In this document: positions 42,979 through 54,448 of the stretch, in pieces
Layout: every line of letters begins with the position of its first letter
Position numbering within the stretch: the stretch's first letter is position 1
NCBI RefSeq assembly: GCF_963169125.1
Contig: NC_084795.1
Location: forward strand, 195,274,214 to 195,338,213
Reading direction: 5' to 3'
Origin: Humulus lupulus
Taxonomy: Eukaryota > Streptophyta > Magnoliopsida > Rosales > Cannabaceae
DNA: 64,000 nt
Notes under the pieces: generated by a model
What the model was told of the DNA's origin: nothing
What the model saw: the letters and a program-made list of their open reading frames with translations, nothing else
The model's database searches: none
Translations under genes and position numbers: made by a program

Positions 42979-43527
42979 ATGGGGGCAGGGGCAGAAAAAA
43001 GAGGTAATGCCAATCTTGTACCATCCCGTGTCTTCACATTGACAAAAGGACAAGTCGAGGTCAATAACACCATTTTTACAGGTCAAATCTCTATAGCTGG
43101 TAAATTATGTAATGTCCTTATTGATTCAGGTGCTATGAATTCTTTTATCTCTGTGGAAATGATAGACAATCTAGGACCTATAGGGATTTCAGTGAGGGCT
43201 TTGCTGCGATGTTACTCTCAAGTGATGTAATGATGTCAACCAAATGGATACCGGCAACCCTAATAGAGATTGAAGGGAGAATATCTCAAGGACATTTGAT
43301 TGAGTTAGATATAATAGACTACGAGGTGATTCTCGGTATGGATTGGTTGGTTAAGTATGGAACAACCATCGATTGTCGCAAGAAGGCAATGAAGTCTAAA
43401 CTCGACAATAGGGAACAGTTCACCTTTGTTGGCGATGCAGCAGAACTTCGTACACCGATAATATCGACCTTGAAAGCACACAACATGATTCGCAGTGGAT
43501 GTCAGGCGTATCTTACAAGTGGTCTGT
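42979..43527 (+). pseudogene. G protease, cut by a deletion
   Basis: Active-site block LIDSGAMNSFIS (about 43117-43152) with the DSG triad intact. A frameshift near 43200 is followed by [20 protein letters not shown] and STLKAHNMIRSGCQAYL. Homologous frames in O and N1 continue into RT, but here the sequence jumps to LTR DNA at 43528. Confidence 0.83.
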
Positions 43528-44559
43528 GAGATTATGCTACAATCTAACAAGTGGTGCAACCTGTTATGAGATAGATGTCACGTGTGCTTGGCCCATGCAC
43601 ATGTGTGATATGTTTAGACGCATTTATGTGTGTTTTGATTATTATTCTAGGCTCATTGTGAAGTGTTCCCACACTTATTTTGTTTGGACTTGAGGTAAGG
43701 AAGTTAGCTAGATTTTTGTTTTGTTTTGAATTGTCTCTAGTTATGCGATATGTATGGATTTGTTTGTGTTTGCTTAACTAGTGTTGCAACATTATTAAAG
43801 GCAGATGTTCCTAAGATTCTGGCCAAAAGGGAGCCAGTTGAATTATGACGTAAATGGTATCATGGAAGAGACCAAAAGAGAGTCACATGTGATCATGGCA
43901 ATAGGTGTGCTATGATCTTATGTTGTATTCTTATGATTATGTTGTTTATGACCTTATATTGTATGTTTATGTTCATGATGCAAATGATATTATGGTAATG
44001 ATTACGATCTTATGACCGCAAAAAGTCTCATGTTTAAGATTATGACTTGTGATGATAATGTTTGCTATAAGAAAAGTATGCTAAGAATGTATGAGATATG
44101 TTGTATGTCTTGTTTTTACTTCCTTACTGGGCTTTTAGCTCACCCCTCTTACCTTTCCCTGTGGCAGGTAAACATTAGGTAGACTTGTTTTTCACGCATG
44201 GCGAGCTGATTCAGTTTTCCATAGTATGTATGTATGCTGCAGGGAGCCATTGAACGAGAAAATGATTCAGTCTTTCATTATGTTAATTTATTAGTGGGAT
44301 GTACTTATTATTTTTAAGATTGCGTCAAATTCTCTTTTAATTTGAAACTTGGATCGAGGCTCTACATCTACTTTAAATAAATGATTTTAAAAAAAAATGG
44401 CTTTTATACCATCAATGTGCAAAAATATGGGAAAATATGAAAAATTAGCAGCTAACTAAAATATGGAAAATATGGAAAATTTATATGGGAAAATAAAGAC
44501 AACATTAAAGTATGAGAAACACAATTAATAATTAACTAAAATATGAAAATGTCACATTT

Positions 44560-45250
44560 TTTTATCATAGTTATATTTTCTTTGATTTTAAAGGTGATTT
44601 TATTTTATTTTATTCAAATTTTTATTTTTTCCTTCATCTTTTAATTATTTTTTCTTTCTTTTTTTCCTGACTTATTTTTTCTTTAAGTTTTCCTTTTTCT
44701 TTTTTTTTCTACCAATATTTTCCTTTATCTTTTTTTTTTCTTTCCATTCTTCTTTTTCTTCTTCTTCTTCTCATTTTTATTTATTTATCTATTTTTTTGT
44801 ATTGTTTGGATTTTTTTTCCATATTTTTTCTTCCTTTTTTTCATTTTTTTCTTCAGTTTTGTATTTATTATTTTCTCCTTCTATTTTTTTCTTATTTCAC
44901 ACATATGAGTTTTTTTTTCTTTCTTTTTTTCTTCTTCCATTTCTTCTTTTTTTTTTCTTTTTTTTCTACCAATTTTTTCATTCATGTTTTTTTCTTTCCA
45001 TTATTTTTCTTCTTCTTCTTTTCATTTTTATTCATTCATCTTTTTTTTTTCCTTCATCATTTATTTTGTTTTCTTTTCTTTTTCATACTATTTTAGTTTT
45101 CTTTCCTTCTTTTTTTTGTACTTATTCTTTGTTCATTCCATTATTATCATTTTTTCACACATATTTTAACATTACATAATTATTTTACTATTTTTTTATT
45201 TATTATCTTTTCTTATGGTAATTTTTTTATAGTTTTTTCCACTATACGTA
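44560..45250. repeat. Pyrimidine-rich low-complexity block
   Basis: Almost 700 bases of TTTTCTTTCC-type sequence, nearly free of A and G on the + strand. The long Phe-rich open frames here (44797-45179) are a by-product. It belongs to the MULE-like insertion. Confidence 0.9.
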
Positions 45251-45565
45251 AAAAAATCAAATCAATTTTTTCAGCATTTTCTTTTTATTTTAACCCTTAT
45301 AGGAACACCGAAATTTGGAAAGAAAACTAATAAAAATATGATAACGTGAATGGATAACCAATTACCCTGATCAGAACATTCAAATCTAGACAAGAAAAAT
45401 TATATGAAGAAGATGGAAGAGAAGGGAAAGGGGGTGGATCTGATTTTTTTTTTCTATCTTCAGATTTATGGAAATTGGTTACCTTCCCGTTCTTTGTGTG
45501 TATATTTCTGGAGGTAACTTGTTACATTCACGTTCTTTATGTGTAAGTTTCTGGGTTCTTTATGG

Positions 45566-45779
45566 TAACTGGTTACCTATGTTACTAAAATCATAGTTAC
45601 TTCTTCCTTTTTTTATTGATGTGTTCTTCCTCTTTTTTATCAAATTTGATGTTTCTTTTCATATTTAATATTTAACTGGTTACCTATGTTACTAAAATCA
45701 AAGTTACTTCTTCCTTTTTTATTGATGTGTTCTTCCTCTTTTTCATCAAATTTGATGTTTCTTTTCATATTTAATATGA
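45566..45779. repeat. 107-bp tandem duplication with GTAAC/GTTAC motifs
   Basis: Copies 45566-45672 and 45673-45779 are nearly identical (shared TACCTATGTTACTAAAATCA and TTCCTCTTTTTT). Around them (45475-45950), AACTGGTTACC-like motifs recur about ten times, one of them the perfect palindrome GTAACTAGTTAC (45802-45813). Confidence 0.8.
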
Positions 45780-46427
45780 TTAACCTGTCACCCCTCTTAT
45801 GGTAACTAGTTACCCCTCTTATGGTAGAAGGTTACTCCTCTCAGGGTAACTGGTTACTCTTCCTGGTACATGTTATTTAACATAGCTGTAGGATATTCTT
45901 TTTACATAATTGTCAAAGATCAATCAAGTAACTGGTTACCTTACCCAGGATTACAAAAAAGAAATGGACAATATAAAAATAAGGAAAAAATGTTTATAAT
46001 AAATAAAAAAATAATAAACACAATTTGATATCACAAAAAAAAAATTTGCAAAACAACCAAAGAAAAATTTAATATAAAATTAGTTATATAAAAGAAAAAA
46101 AAATAAGCCAAACAAATAATAATCAAATTACAAACATACCATTCCAAATTAATAAAACTTGATTAAGAGTAAAACTATGACATAAACCAAATTTAAACAA
46201 AAATATGGGAAAATAAACCCATAAAAGTGAAAAATCTTAAAAGAAAAAACCACACATTAAATTTGTTTATAAGAAAAGCCATATTTTTGCACACTCTATT
46301 AAAAATCTCATATAAAATGTAACCTTTTTAAATAAAGACCCACTGTATTTTCAGTTAGATTATGTAATCTATGAAGTCATTGTTAAAATTAGTACTTTAA
46401 TAGAGATAGGAAATTAGGGGCGTTATA

Positions 46428-46521
46428 GTTGGTGACTATTTTACTCATTATATATGATATGTAATCTATGTATATGAAATCTTCTTATATTTCTTCAAAT
46501 TGTTCAAACAATAATTATATC
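46428..46521. other. Short AT-rich spacer between G and T2
   Basis: 94 bases without recognisable features; the site into which T2 inserted. ATATC (46517-46521) would be the target duplication next to the T2 LTR, but the other side is lost. Confidence 0.5.
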
Positions 46522-47107
46522 TATTGACCCTGATTTTGGTCAACGACACAGAGTCTAGAAAATGACAGGAATATGATATAGAGCTTGAAAATAATCTAAT
46601 GGGAAGATAAAGAACACAGAGATTTATAGTGGTTCGGCCCGAGTGATTGGTAATGACATACATCTACTTTTGATACTATTATTAATATTGAACTCCCAAT
46701 GTGTGATCAAAGAACTAGGATTCCTGAGTTTCACAGACCTTAGAGGAAGAAAACAATACAAAGATGGATAATAGTAATATAATTCTCCCAGAAAAAGATC
46801 GATCCCCTCCCTTGAGCTAACCTTGTATATTTATAGGCTCGGGAAGAGTTACATGAATTAGGAAATAATATTTATCCTTAATGATCGGATCTGCAGGTCA
46901 TAATGAAGAGATATTCTCGGATTTCATCACAACTGTACATATCTTTACATAAATAAATGGAGTATACGACCAAGCTGGTCGTATATAGAACTTAATCTCT
47001 TCGTGCAGAAATAATGCTGGTCGATAGACGAGCCGTATCTTTGCTACGTGTCCGCCACGTGCCAAAAATCCATGCCACGTCATCAGCAGCTGATTTATGG
47101 ATAAACA
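46522..47107 (-). repeat. T2 3' LTR (about 586 bp)
   Basis: On the minus strand from TGTTTATCCATAAATCAGC to about TCAATA, where TGTTGA/TCAACA would be expected (terminal change). On the + strand the left end (TTGACCCTGATTTTGGTCAA, then GTGGTTCGGCCCGAG) parallels the N3 LTR (TTTACCGAGTTTTTCGG, then GTGGTTCAGGCGTTAACGAG). Minus-strand TATA box CTATAAATATAC is the complement of 46825-46836. Confidence 0.82.
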
Positions 47108-47121
47108 TTTGCCCCCCCAAG
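47108..47121 (-). promoter_or_regulatory. T2 polypurine tract next to the 3' LTR
   Basis: Minus strand AACTTGGGGGGGCAAA directly before the LTR start TGTTTATCC. Confidence 0.78.
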
Positions 47122-47955
47122 TTTATTTATTGCGACCAGCAAGAAGTAAACTTAGGAAAATAACTTTACGTATGCCCCACGAAATCTGTCAGAGCTCTCG
47201 TGCGTTCTTGAAAACAGTGACCTAATCACGTCCAATCATGCCTTTTCAGTTTTCAAGAAACCATTCCGACGGCTGTTACACTCCCCCATGCCTTGAAAAA
47301 GGTAACTCGTGATTGCCCCTTTTCGGCACACCTCAATTTCTATAAATAATCCACATTCTTCTTTTAACTCTTTACACGCCATCTTTTTTGCCAAGAACTC
47401 TCAAGAACTATATTCCAGAGCCTAGGACTTTAAAGTTTTCAAACGCTTTGCCGATGATCTCTCACCTACAAACCCAAAGCTTCTCCTTTTCAGGATCTCC
47501 AATCTTCATTAAGGTAAATTTTCTTCGACGTTTAACCCTTTGAGATGCCATGCATGCTGCTTCTGTGCTCTGAAATTTTTTGTGTTCTTGGGTAGAAATT
47601 TGTGAAGATTTTGTTTATATCATTTGATGCTTGATAGGGTAGTGTACTTTTTCTCTATATAAGTTAGGAATCAGTTTGATAATCAGGATCATGGGTTTAG
47701 GGCGTAAAATCGAAGTAAAAATTTGATTTTTAGGCTAGCTGAAAAACTGGGTTTTTCCCACCCCTTTGGAGTTGAAAAAGCTTTTTTCAGAAAAACTTTT
47801 TACTTTCACTTTTTGATCCGTTTTTCAAACTGCTCGCATAAAAATTAGTGTTTCGGTTAGAATGTTGCTGGTCGATAGACGCGAGCAACGTTATTCCAAC
47901 TTTCAACATAAGCTCCCAGGTTGTGCGTCTTATCTCCTCCTTTGTCTGTTTGCAG
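47122..47955 (+). promoter_or_regulatory. Promoter and spliced leader of the T2 aORF
   Basis: TATA box TTTCTATAAATAATCC (47338-47353), a C/T-rich leader, then a donor AAGGTAAATT (intron from 47514) and an acceptor TTTGCAG ending at 47955. The first coding ATG is at 47961, six bases into the next exon. Same order as N3 (TATA 8823, intron 9114-9581). Confidence 0.6.
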
Positions 47956-50576
47956 TTTATATGCAAGACCCGTGGGGAGGAGAAAGACCCATCGACGATG
48001 ATCTGTTAGCTCAATTGCTCAAGGATGAAGAACAACCCTCGACATTGATACCCGATATTCCCTTTTCTCGTATTAATCCAAACACTTCCCCAGTCTTGAC
48101 CCGAAACATGGCTCGGACCAAAACCAAGGCCCAGAAAAGAAAAAACCACGACACTTCCCATCAACCTGCTACTATGGCTGATTCTCCCTCGACCAATGGT
48201 TGAGACGAAAATGCTCCTGATCCAAACATCGAAATACATGCCCGCCCTCAACACGTTATTCAGTCGGATGTTGAGTGGCATGTAGTCTCTGAAAGTAGGG
48301 TGACGGTCAGAATGATCGCCAACTATGTAAGGAGATACAGTCTGCCAGGGGTGACCCTAGTCAAGCCCAACCCAAACCAAAGGGCTAATCTGCCCGGAGG
48401 CGCCTATAGCGCCTGGTCGCGGTTTCATATTGAGGCAGGGGCCACCTTGCCTCTTCATCAATTCTTTCAGGGGGTGGCCAACTATTTTGGAGTTGCCCCC
48501 TTTCAAATAACCCCAAATGGATATAGGATGCTTGCTGCACTCTATATCGTGTACAGCCAGAAAAAATGGCCCGTGCCATCGCCTCATGAGGTCAACTACC
48601 TGTTCGACCTCAAATCTAACCCCAATCATGAAGGCACGGGGTTCTTCCACCTTTGTCATCGGGAAACTGGATGCACTTTCCTGACTCACACGACCCACAT
48701 CTCAAACGTGGGGAGCAACTATCAAGAGTACTTCCTTACAGCGGACCTGGTCGTGGACAACCTGGCTTTCGCACGAGGAGATAAAACTTTTGCATCGCTG
48801 GCTGACTTCTTCACTTAGTGTTTTCCTCCACAATGTCTTAAACTTTTGATGTCTTCCAGCCCCGTGGCTGCTATCAAACCCAACACCGGGAATGGAGTCA
48901 AGATCAGCACTCTTAGCCAACATGCCAAATGCTGAGAAGAGTGTCAAGAATCTGGTTACAGAGGCTAACCTTAGGTTGGCTGGCCTCTGGGCCCCTCAAT
49001 CGGATACGAGGGGGCCTTCGGCAGGGAGTGCTCGCGCCGAAGAAGAACCCGAGCAGCAACCTCAAGCGTCTCCTCCATGGAGGAGACCGACTGGGGTCAC
49101 GATTAGGGAACCTGCTAGCACTCCTCGAACAAAGAGGCCCTCGGCCCTCTTAGGGAAAGGATAGCAGAAGGCCACCGAGCCTGTCGACCTCTTTGACGAC
49201 TCGTCGGGTGACAACGGTATAGTAATTTCGCTTTTAAACAATTTGTGAATTCTTTGTCATCTATTCGACGGGGGCGACAATTTTAAATATGCTCCACACT
49301 TAGGGCCAAACTTCTTCGTGTCAAAGAATGAGTGTAAGACTATTAGAGTCTGTGTGTAGCGACCAATAATAATAGCTCAGGTATTGGATTTTGCAATCCT
49401 TTTTTATTTCTCCTTCTGATGTAATGTGTTTGGCTATTCATGCTATCTCATTGTTTTACTTTGTTCTTGTTTTTCAGGCATGGACTCCACCAACGTGTTA
49501 GACCTTTACAGCACCCCAGAGGCTGCTGTTTCCCCTCCAAGCAAAAAGAAAACTAGTAAGAGACACACTGGGGAGAGCAGCAAAGAGCCTCAGGCGAAGA
49601 AGGCCCGGAATGCAGGCCCTTTGGAGGACGGGCCCTCTACCACCGTGACTCCGCCTGCCCCCCACGAGCAGCAGTTTCCATCTACTGCGGCCGGGTCGAC
49701 TCCTTCTCCTGATGCCCCATCTGACCAACCTCAGCGGGAGGATCCTGCCTCTACCGGGAACTTGATGGTTGGTCGCGCCTTTAAGATGATCAAGGAAAGG
49801 GTCACCAAAATTGCGAAGCACGAACACTGCCGAGAGGCCATGGTGGCTAAGGAGATGATGGGTGTGGACCCGACCTGAACCGTGCCCTGAATGAGTTCAC
49901 TAGTGTAAGTTATCTCCTTTTGTAAAATTAGGTGTTCGTTAGTTTACTATTTATCTAATTTTAGTTCTGAATGCAGACCCTGCTAACCCTTACTGCTAGC
50001 CGCATCCGTCTGGGTGCAGTCACCAAGCAGGCCAGGACCTCGGATCAACGGCACGAGGACGAACTCAAAGCTGCTGAGGCTAGACATGCTGATCAGCTAG
50101 CGACGGTGACTGTGGAAAAGGCCCAACTGGCTAAGGAGTTGGAGGATAAGCTGAAGTCTCTGGAAAAAGCCTGTGAGCTGAGGGACCAATACAAGGAGTC
50201 CAACCGCTCTAACTATAAAGTGGCTAAGCAGCTCGAGCTAGACTTGATCGCGAGCAGGCAAGAAACCAGAGACTTGGATGAATGAGTTAAGGACTTGGAG
50301 AAGACCAACGCTGCCAACTTAGAGAGGTACAAGAATGCCACCCTGAGATGTTTCTACGATTTCTAGAAGCGTAATCAAGGTGCCAACTTTGACTACCTTC
50401 CTGAGAATGCGAGGGAGGCTGAGCTGGCTCGCTGCGCGGCTCAGCTGGCTGAAGAAGAAGGATTAAGGGTCCCTGCTTCCCCCGAAATCTCGCTAGCTGT
50501 CAAGATGGAGGGCGCAGACAACGAAGCTGTCGACCAGAATCCTCCCAAGGATTCTCCAGCTCCTCAAGCTCCTTAG
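47956..50576 (+). pseudogene. T2 antisense extra ORF (aORF), spliced
   Basis: Starts MQDPWGGERPIDDDLLAQLL. A TGA at 48201-48203 interrupts an otherwise open frame to 48818, which holds the conserved core (ATLPLHQFFQGVANYFGVAP, YRMLAALYIVYSQKKW, HEVNYLFDLKSN) shared with the N3 aORF and resembling PF04195. An intron near 48818-48859 leads, with a frame change, to MESRSALLANMPNAEKSVKN. Introns 49217-49477 and 49905-49976 have clean donors (GTATAG, GTAAGT) and acceptors, and the frames join correctly. The last exon is a coiled coil (EAAEARHADQL-like, KAQLAKELEDKLKSLEKACE) with stops at 50283 and 50364, ending at 50576. One frameshift near 49865. Function unknown. Confidence 0.72.
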
Positions 50577-51205
50577 TCTTTTCTTTTTTAACTACACGAC
50601 CCAAAGGTCGCGATGTAAAGACAATGATTTTTTGGTTTGCTACACGGGCAGCTTTTTCTTTTATTTTGAACAATTACATCCAAGCAGTTACTGCTCGCGG
50701 TGTAAAAGGATCGCTTTGATATTATAATATATTTTCATATTATAACATCTATTTTTTTGCATGATCGAACTTAGCATAGCACTTTGGCTTGATTTAAGAA
50801 AATATCAAAATTTTGAAAAACACTGTAAGTGCCCTAGCATGCTTTCACTTATTTTGCTCATGTGTTTACATACCTTTTAACGATATGCTTTGCTTACTTG
50901 TACCTTGTATGCCCCCCAAGTGATCGGGGAGCTTTAGGTCCTCGCTCACTTGCCTTGACTAGAACCTGCCCGAACGTTACTACTCGTAGTAATGCGATTA
51001 GAATTATAATACAATGAAACAACACACGTAATGAGCAAATACTTGTAATATATACAATAGTTGGCAAGAAATGACTAGCTGAGCACAGTCCCTTTTATTC
51101 TCATAGTAAATGGACTAAACATGTCTTTACAAGTGATCAATAAGATCTTACACAAAACTTGTAAAACTTCAAATTTATAAAAGCCAATTGTTTAAGAAGA
51201 ATTGT
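50577..51205 (-). other. T2 spacer between aORF and pol, with second polypurine-like motif
   Basis: Convergent 3' ends: aORF stop at 50576 (+), pol stop at 51206 (minus). AT-rich and without tandem repeats. At 50908-50923 the minus strand reads CACTTGGGGGGCATAC, matching the internal motif of N3 in sequence and place. Downstream of it both share CACTTG and a GGGG-rich phrase. Confidence 0.65.
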
Positions 51206-52453
51206 TCATTGATAACACTTGCGCAGGTGTTCTCCATTCCAATATCGAGGAACGAGATCTCCATTTAAGCGTGCAAGTTTATAAGTGCCTGGGTGAAGGG
51301 CTTCATCAATCTGGTAAGGTCCTTCCCAATTTGGCCAGAGTACCCCAGCAGCTTGGTCGCGGGTGTTAAGAAAAACTCTTTGGAGCACAAGGTCTCCATC
51401 ATTGACCTTTCTTTCTCGAACTTTGGAGTTGAAATACCGGGCCACCTTCTGTTGGTATGCAGCTACTCGGAGCTGGGATTGTTCACGCCTTTCATCAATT
51501 GAGTCCAAGGATTCCATCAAGAGCTGGCTATTAGAATCCTAGTCGTATGTTAATCTGCGGTGAGAGGGTGGATCCAACTCAACAGGCAACATGGCCTCAT
51601 ACCTGTATGCCAAGGAAAACGAGGTATGACCTGTTGTTGTTCGGTGGGAAGTTCTGTACGACCAGAGGACTTCAGGCAACTGTTCTGGCCATGCTCCCTT
51701 AGCTTCTTCGAGTCTTTTCTTCAGTGTATCCTTTAGCGTTTTGTTAACTGCCTCGACTTGCCCGTTTTCCTGGGGATGAGCGACTGAAGAAAAACTTTTG
51801 ATAATGTCGTGACGTTTGCAGAAATCTGTGAATAGATCACTGTCGAACTGGGTGCCGTTGTCTGAGACTATCTTCTTTGGCAATCCATAGTGACAGATGA
51901 TGTTTTTGACTACGAAGTCAAGCACTTTCTTCATTGTTATGTTCGCAAGTGGTTCGGCTTCGACCCATTTCGTGAAGTAGTCGACGGCAACCACTGCGTA
52001 CTTTACACCACCTTTTCCCATAGGTAGAGCTCCAATTAGATCTATTCCCCAAACCGCAAAGGGCCACGGACTCTGCATCTGCTTTAACTCATTGGGAGCT
52101 GCTCGCGGGACCTTAGAAAACCTTTGACACTTGTCACATTTTCGCACGAACTCCATGGAGTCTTCATTCATAGTTGGCCAGAAATATCCCTGCCTTAGGA
52201 TCTTTTTGGACAGGCTTTTCCCCCCAGCGTGGTCTCCGCGAAAGCCTTCGTGTACCTCCTTCATTAACTCTTTGGCTTTCTCCTTTGTAATACACCTGAG
52301 AAGCGGCAGTGAGTATCCCCTTCGGTACAGGATTCCGTCGACCAAGACATACCTAGCAGCTTGCTGCTGAAGGGTCCTAGCCTTGTTTCTGTCCGCTGGT
52401 AGCACGCCGCTTGATAGATACTCTACATATGGCACCATCCATGTATCCGTCAT
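51206..52453 (-). pseudogene. T2 integrase
   Basis: Two in-phase frames (52453-51542 and 51538-51206) separated by one TAG at 51539-51541. N-terminal zinc finger HEGFRGDHAGG ... CDKCQRF (HHCC intact). Core with WGIDLIGALPMGKGGVKYAV, IVSDNGTQFDS and ENGQVEAVNK, all DDE acids present. Targeting end with DGDLVLQRVFLNTRDQAAGV, PNWEGPYQIDEALHPGTYKL and HLRKCYQ. Apart from the single stop it looks intact. Confidence 0.92.
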
Positions 52454-53122
52454 CCGGATGACTAAAGTGGTTTATGTTGCTTGGATGTTGGGTGAGGATA
52501 GTCGCTCGACTAGCATTATGTTCAGAGTATCAGCATCTTTTGCACTTGTTAATTTTGCCAAAGCGTCTGCATTGGAATTCTGATCACGAGGCACTTGCTG
52601 GAGAGTGTAGCTGCTGAACTGGGCTAACAGATCCTTTGCTTTGTTCAGATATGCGACCATCTTTAATCTTCACGCTTGATACTCTCCCAAGATCTGATTC
52701 ACGACTAGCTGAGAATCACTATAAATTTCAAGTGTTTTTATGTTCATATCCTTGGCTAACCGTAGTCCAGCGAGCAGTGCTTCATATTCAGCCTCATTGT
52801 TAGAGGCAGTGAAGTCAAATCTTATTGCATATATAAATCGATGCCCTTCTGGCCTTATCAATATCACTCCTGCTCCTGCGTGGGATTCATTAGATGATCC
52901 ATCGGTGAATTGGATTTGACATTCAGGGTCGCTAGGCTTCTCGATCTGCTCACCACCCGCGGACTCTGTAAACTCGGTGATGAAGTCAGCTAAGGCATGT
53001 CCCTTTATCGTTGCTCGTGGTAGGTAAGATATGTCGAATTGCCCGAGTTCGACTGCCCACTTTAGTAATCTTCCGGCAGCCTCTGGCTTTTGCAAAACTT
53101 GACGAAGAGGTTGGTTGGTCAA
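52454..53122 (-). pseudogene. T2 archaeal-type RNase H and linker
   Basis: The second RNase H, a marker of the Tat lineage: QFTDGSSNESHAGAGVILI, SNNEAEYEALLAGLRLAKDM and IYSDSQLVVNQILGEYQ give the acidic catalytic residues. Stops at 52670-52672 and 52472-52474, both in the same phase. Then QVPRDQNSNADALAKLTSAK leads to integrase. Confidence 0.9.
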
Positions 53123-53521
53123 TACCGTAATCTGATGGGCTTAGAAGTAAGGCCGCAGCTTCCTAGAGGCCAATAATAAGCAGTAGGCTAACCTTTCAAT
53201 GGGGGAATATCTCAATTCTGCTCCGATTAGCCTTTTGCTTACGTAATAGACAGCCTTCTGTACACCTTCTTCTTCTCTCACCAGAACAGCACTAGCAGCG
53301 TAATCTGTGATTGCCAGGTAGATGAACAAAGTCTCTTTATCGACCAGATTTGACAGAATGGGTGGCTGTGCCATATGTGCTTTTAGTGCTTGAAAGGCCT
53401 GTTCGTACTCATCTGTCCATTCAAATTTCTTATTGCCTCTGAGTAGATTGAAAAATGGGACGCACTTGTCCATGGATTTTGAAATAAATCTACTAAGAGC
53501 GGAAATTCTCCCAGTTAGACT
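53123..53521 (-). pseudogene. T2 Gypsy-type RNase H (first RNase H)
   Basis: KCVPFFNLLRGNKKFEWTDE, LFIYLAITDYAASAVLVREE and LRYSPIERLAYCLLLASRKL. The first catalytic position, usually Asp in a YLAVSDxA context, reads ITDYA. A TAA at 53141-53143 ends the frame just after RKLRPYF. Confidence 0.87.
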
Positions 53522-54448
53522 CTAGACATCCTTAATCTTTACTGGCAACTTCATCTCGATCAGGGCTATTATATTCTTGGGATTCGCTTCAATTCCTCTG
53601 GAGTTAACTATGAATTCCAAGAACTTCCCTGATCTAACTCCGAAGGAACATTTAAGGGGATTCAGCTTCATCCTATATTTATTAAGGATGTTGAAGCATT
53701 CCTGCAAATCCCTTACATGTCCTTCTACCTTCTTTGACTTAACCAGCATGTTGTTGACGTAAACCTCCATGTTTGCCCCGATCAGCTCCTTAAACATGTG
53801 GTTGACGAGTCTCTGGTAAGTCACACCAGTGTTTTTCAAACCAAAGGGCATCACCTTGTAACAGTAGAGCCCTGTATCGGTTCGAAAGCTAGTGTGATCC
53901 TCATCAGGGCGATGCATACTAATCTGATTATATCCAGAGTATGCATCCATGAATGAGAGGATCTCGTGTCCTGTAGTGGCATTGACTAGTTGGTCGATCC
54001 TCGGGAGTGGGAAACAGTCTTTGGTGCAGGCTTTATTGAGGTCTGTAAAATCCATGCACGTACGCCACTTGCCATTCGGCTTGGGCACGAGTACGGGATT
54101 GGAGACCCACGATGGATAAAACGCCACCCTGATGAACCCATTCTCCTTCAGCTTCTTGACTTCTTCCTTCAAAGCTTTCGATCGGTCTTTGTCGAGCAAC
54201 CTTCTTTTCTGCTGCACAGGTGGAAAGCTTTTGTCAATGTTCAGGACATGGATGATGATTGCAGGATCTATCCCAACCATGTCTTTATGAGACCAGGCAA
54301 TGACGTCCTGGTTCCTCTTTAAGAACTCCACCAGTGCTTGTTTTGTTGTTGTCTCTAAGTTTTTACCGACTTTCACAACTCTGTTCAGATTTCCCTCATC
54401 GAGTTGGACTTCTTTAAGGTCCTCGATGGGGCCTACTTCTTCTTCCAA
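53522..54448 (-). pseudogene. T2 reverse transcriptase with both catalytic Asp changed
   Basis: A 308-codon open frame with all RT blocks: WVSNPVLVPKPNGKWRTCMD, FPLPRIDQLVNATTGHEILS, FMDAYSGYNQI, YCYKVMPFGLKNTG and then YVNNMLVKS (complement of about 53740-53766), where the family has YVDD. The change is GAC to AAC twice, at CpG sites, consistent with deamination of methylated cytosine on the other strand. Without the Asp pair it cannot polymerise. Ends at a TAG (53522-53524). Confidence 0.92.

Larger units (their letters stand above)
44382..46326. mobile_element. MULE-like non-autonomous insertion in the G 3' LTR
   Basis: Absent from the 5' LTR copy, where CTATTTTAAATAAAGACCC is continuous. 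Flanked by TTTAAATAAA on both sides (44372-44381, 46327-46336), a 10-base match that contains a 9-bp duplication, the size typical of Mutator-like elements. Near both ends, in inverted orientation, is TGTGCAAAAATATGG (left about 44415-44430, right complement of about 46284-46299), with ATGGCTTTT nearby. No transposase. The interior is a T/C-rich left half, GTTAC-rich middle and A-rich right half. Confidence 0.55.
38379..46427 (+). mobile_element. Element G: Ty3/Gypsy retrotransposon with internal deletion
   Basis: 5' LTR (about 38379-41626), gag and protease (41870-43527), then directly the interior of the 3' LTR (43528-46427). RT, RNase H, integrase and the start of the 3' LTR are missing. 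The two LTR parts align from 40608 onward. The 3' LTR holds a MULE-like insertion. The left edge is uncertain: TGTAATG at 38379 is a candidate start, but no matching target duplication was found. Confidence 0.75.
43528..46427 (+). repeat. G 3' LTR, 5'-truncated, with MULE-like insertion
   Basis: Begins inside the LTR at the position matching 40608, shown by ACAAGTGGTGCAACCTGTTA against GGAAGTGGTGCAACTTGTTA. It continues to ATAGGAAATTAGGGGCGTTATA at 46427; the terminal CA has become TA. The insertion at 44382-46326 splits the part matching 41546. Confidence 0.82.

Noticed and set aside
44797..45179. Long Phe-rich frames that look like membrane proteins
   Set aside because: They arise from a pyrimidine-rich low-complexity block. 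Codons are TTT/TTC/TCT by composition and overlapping frames look alike.
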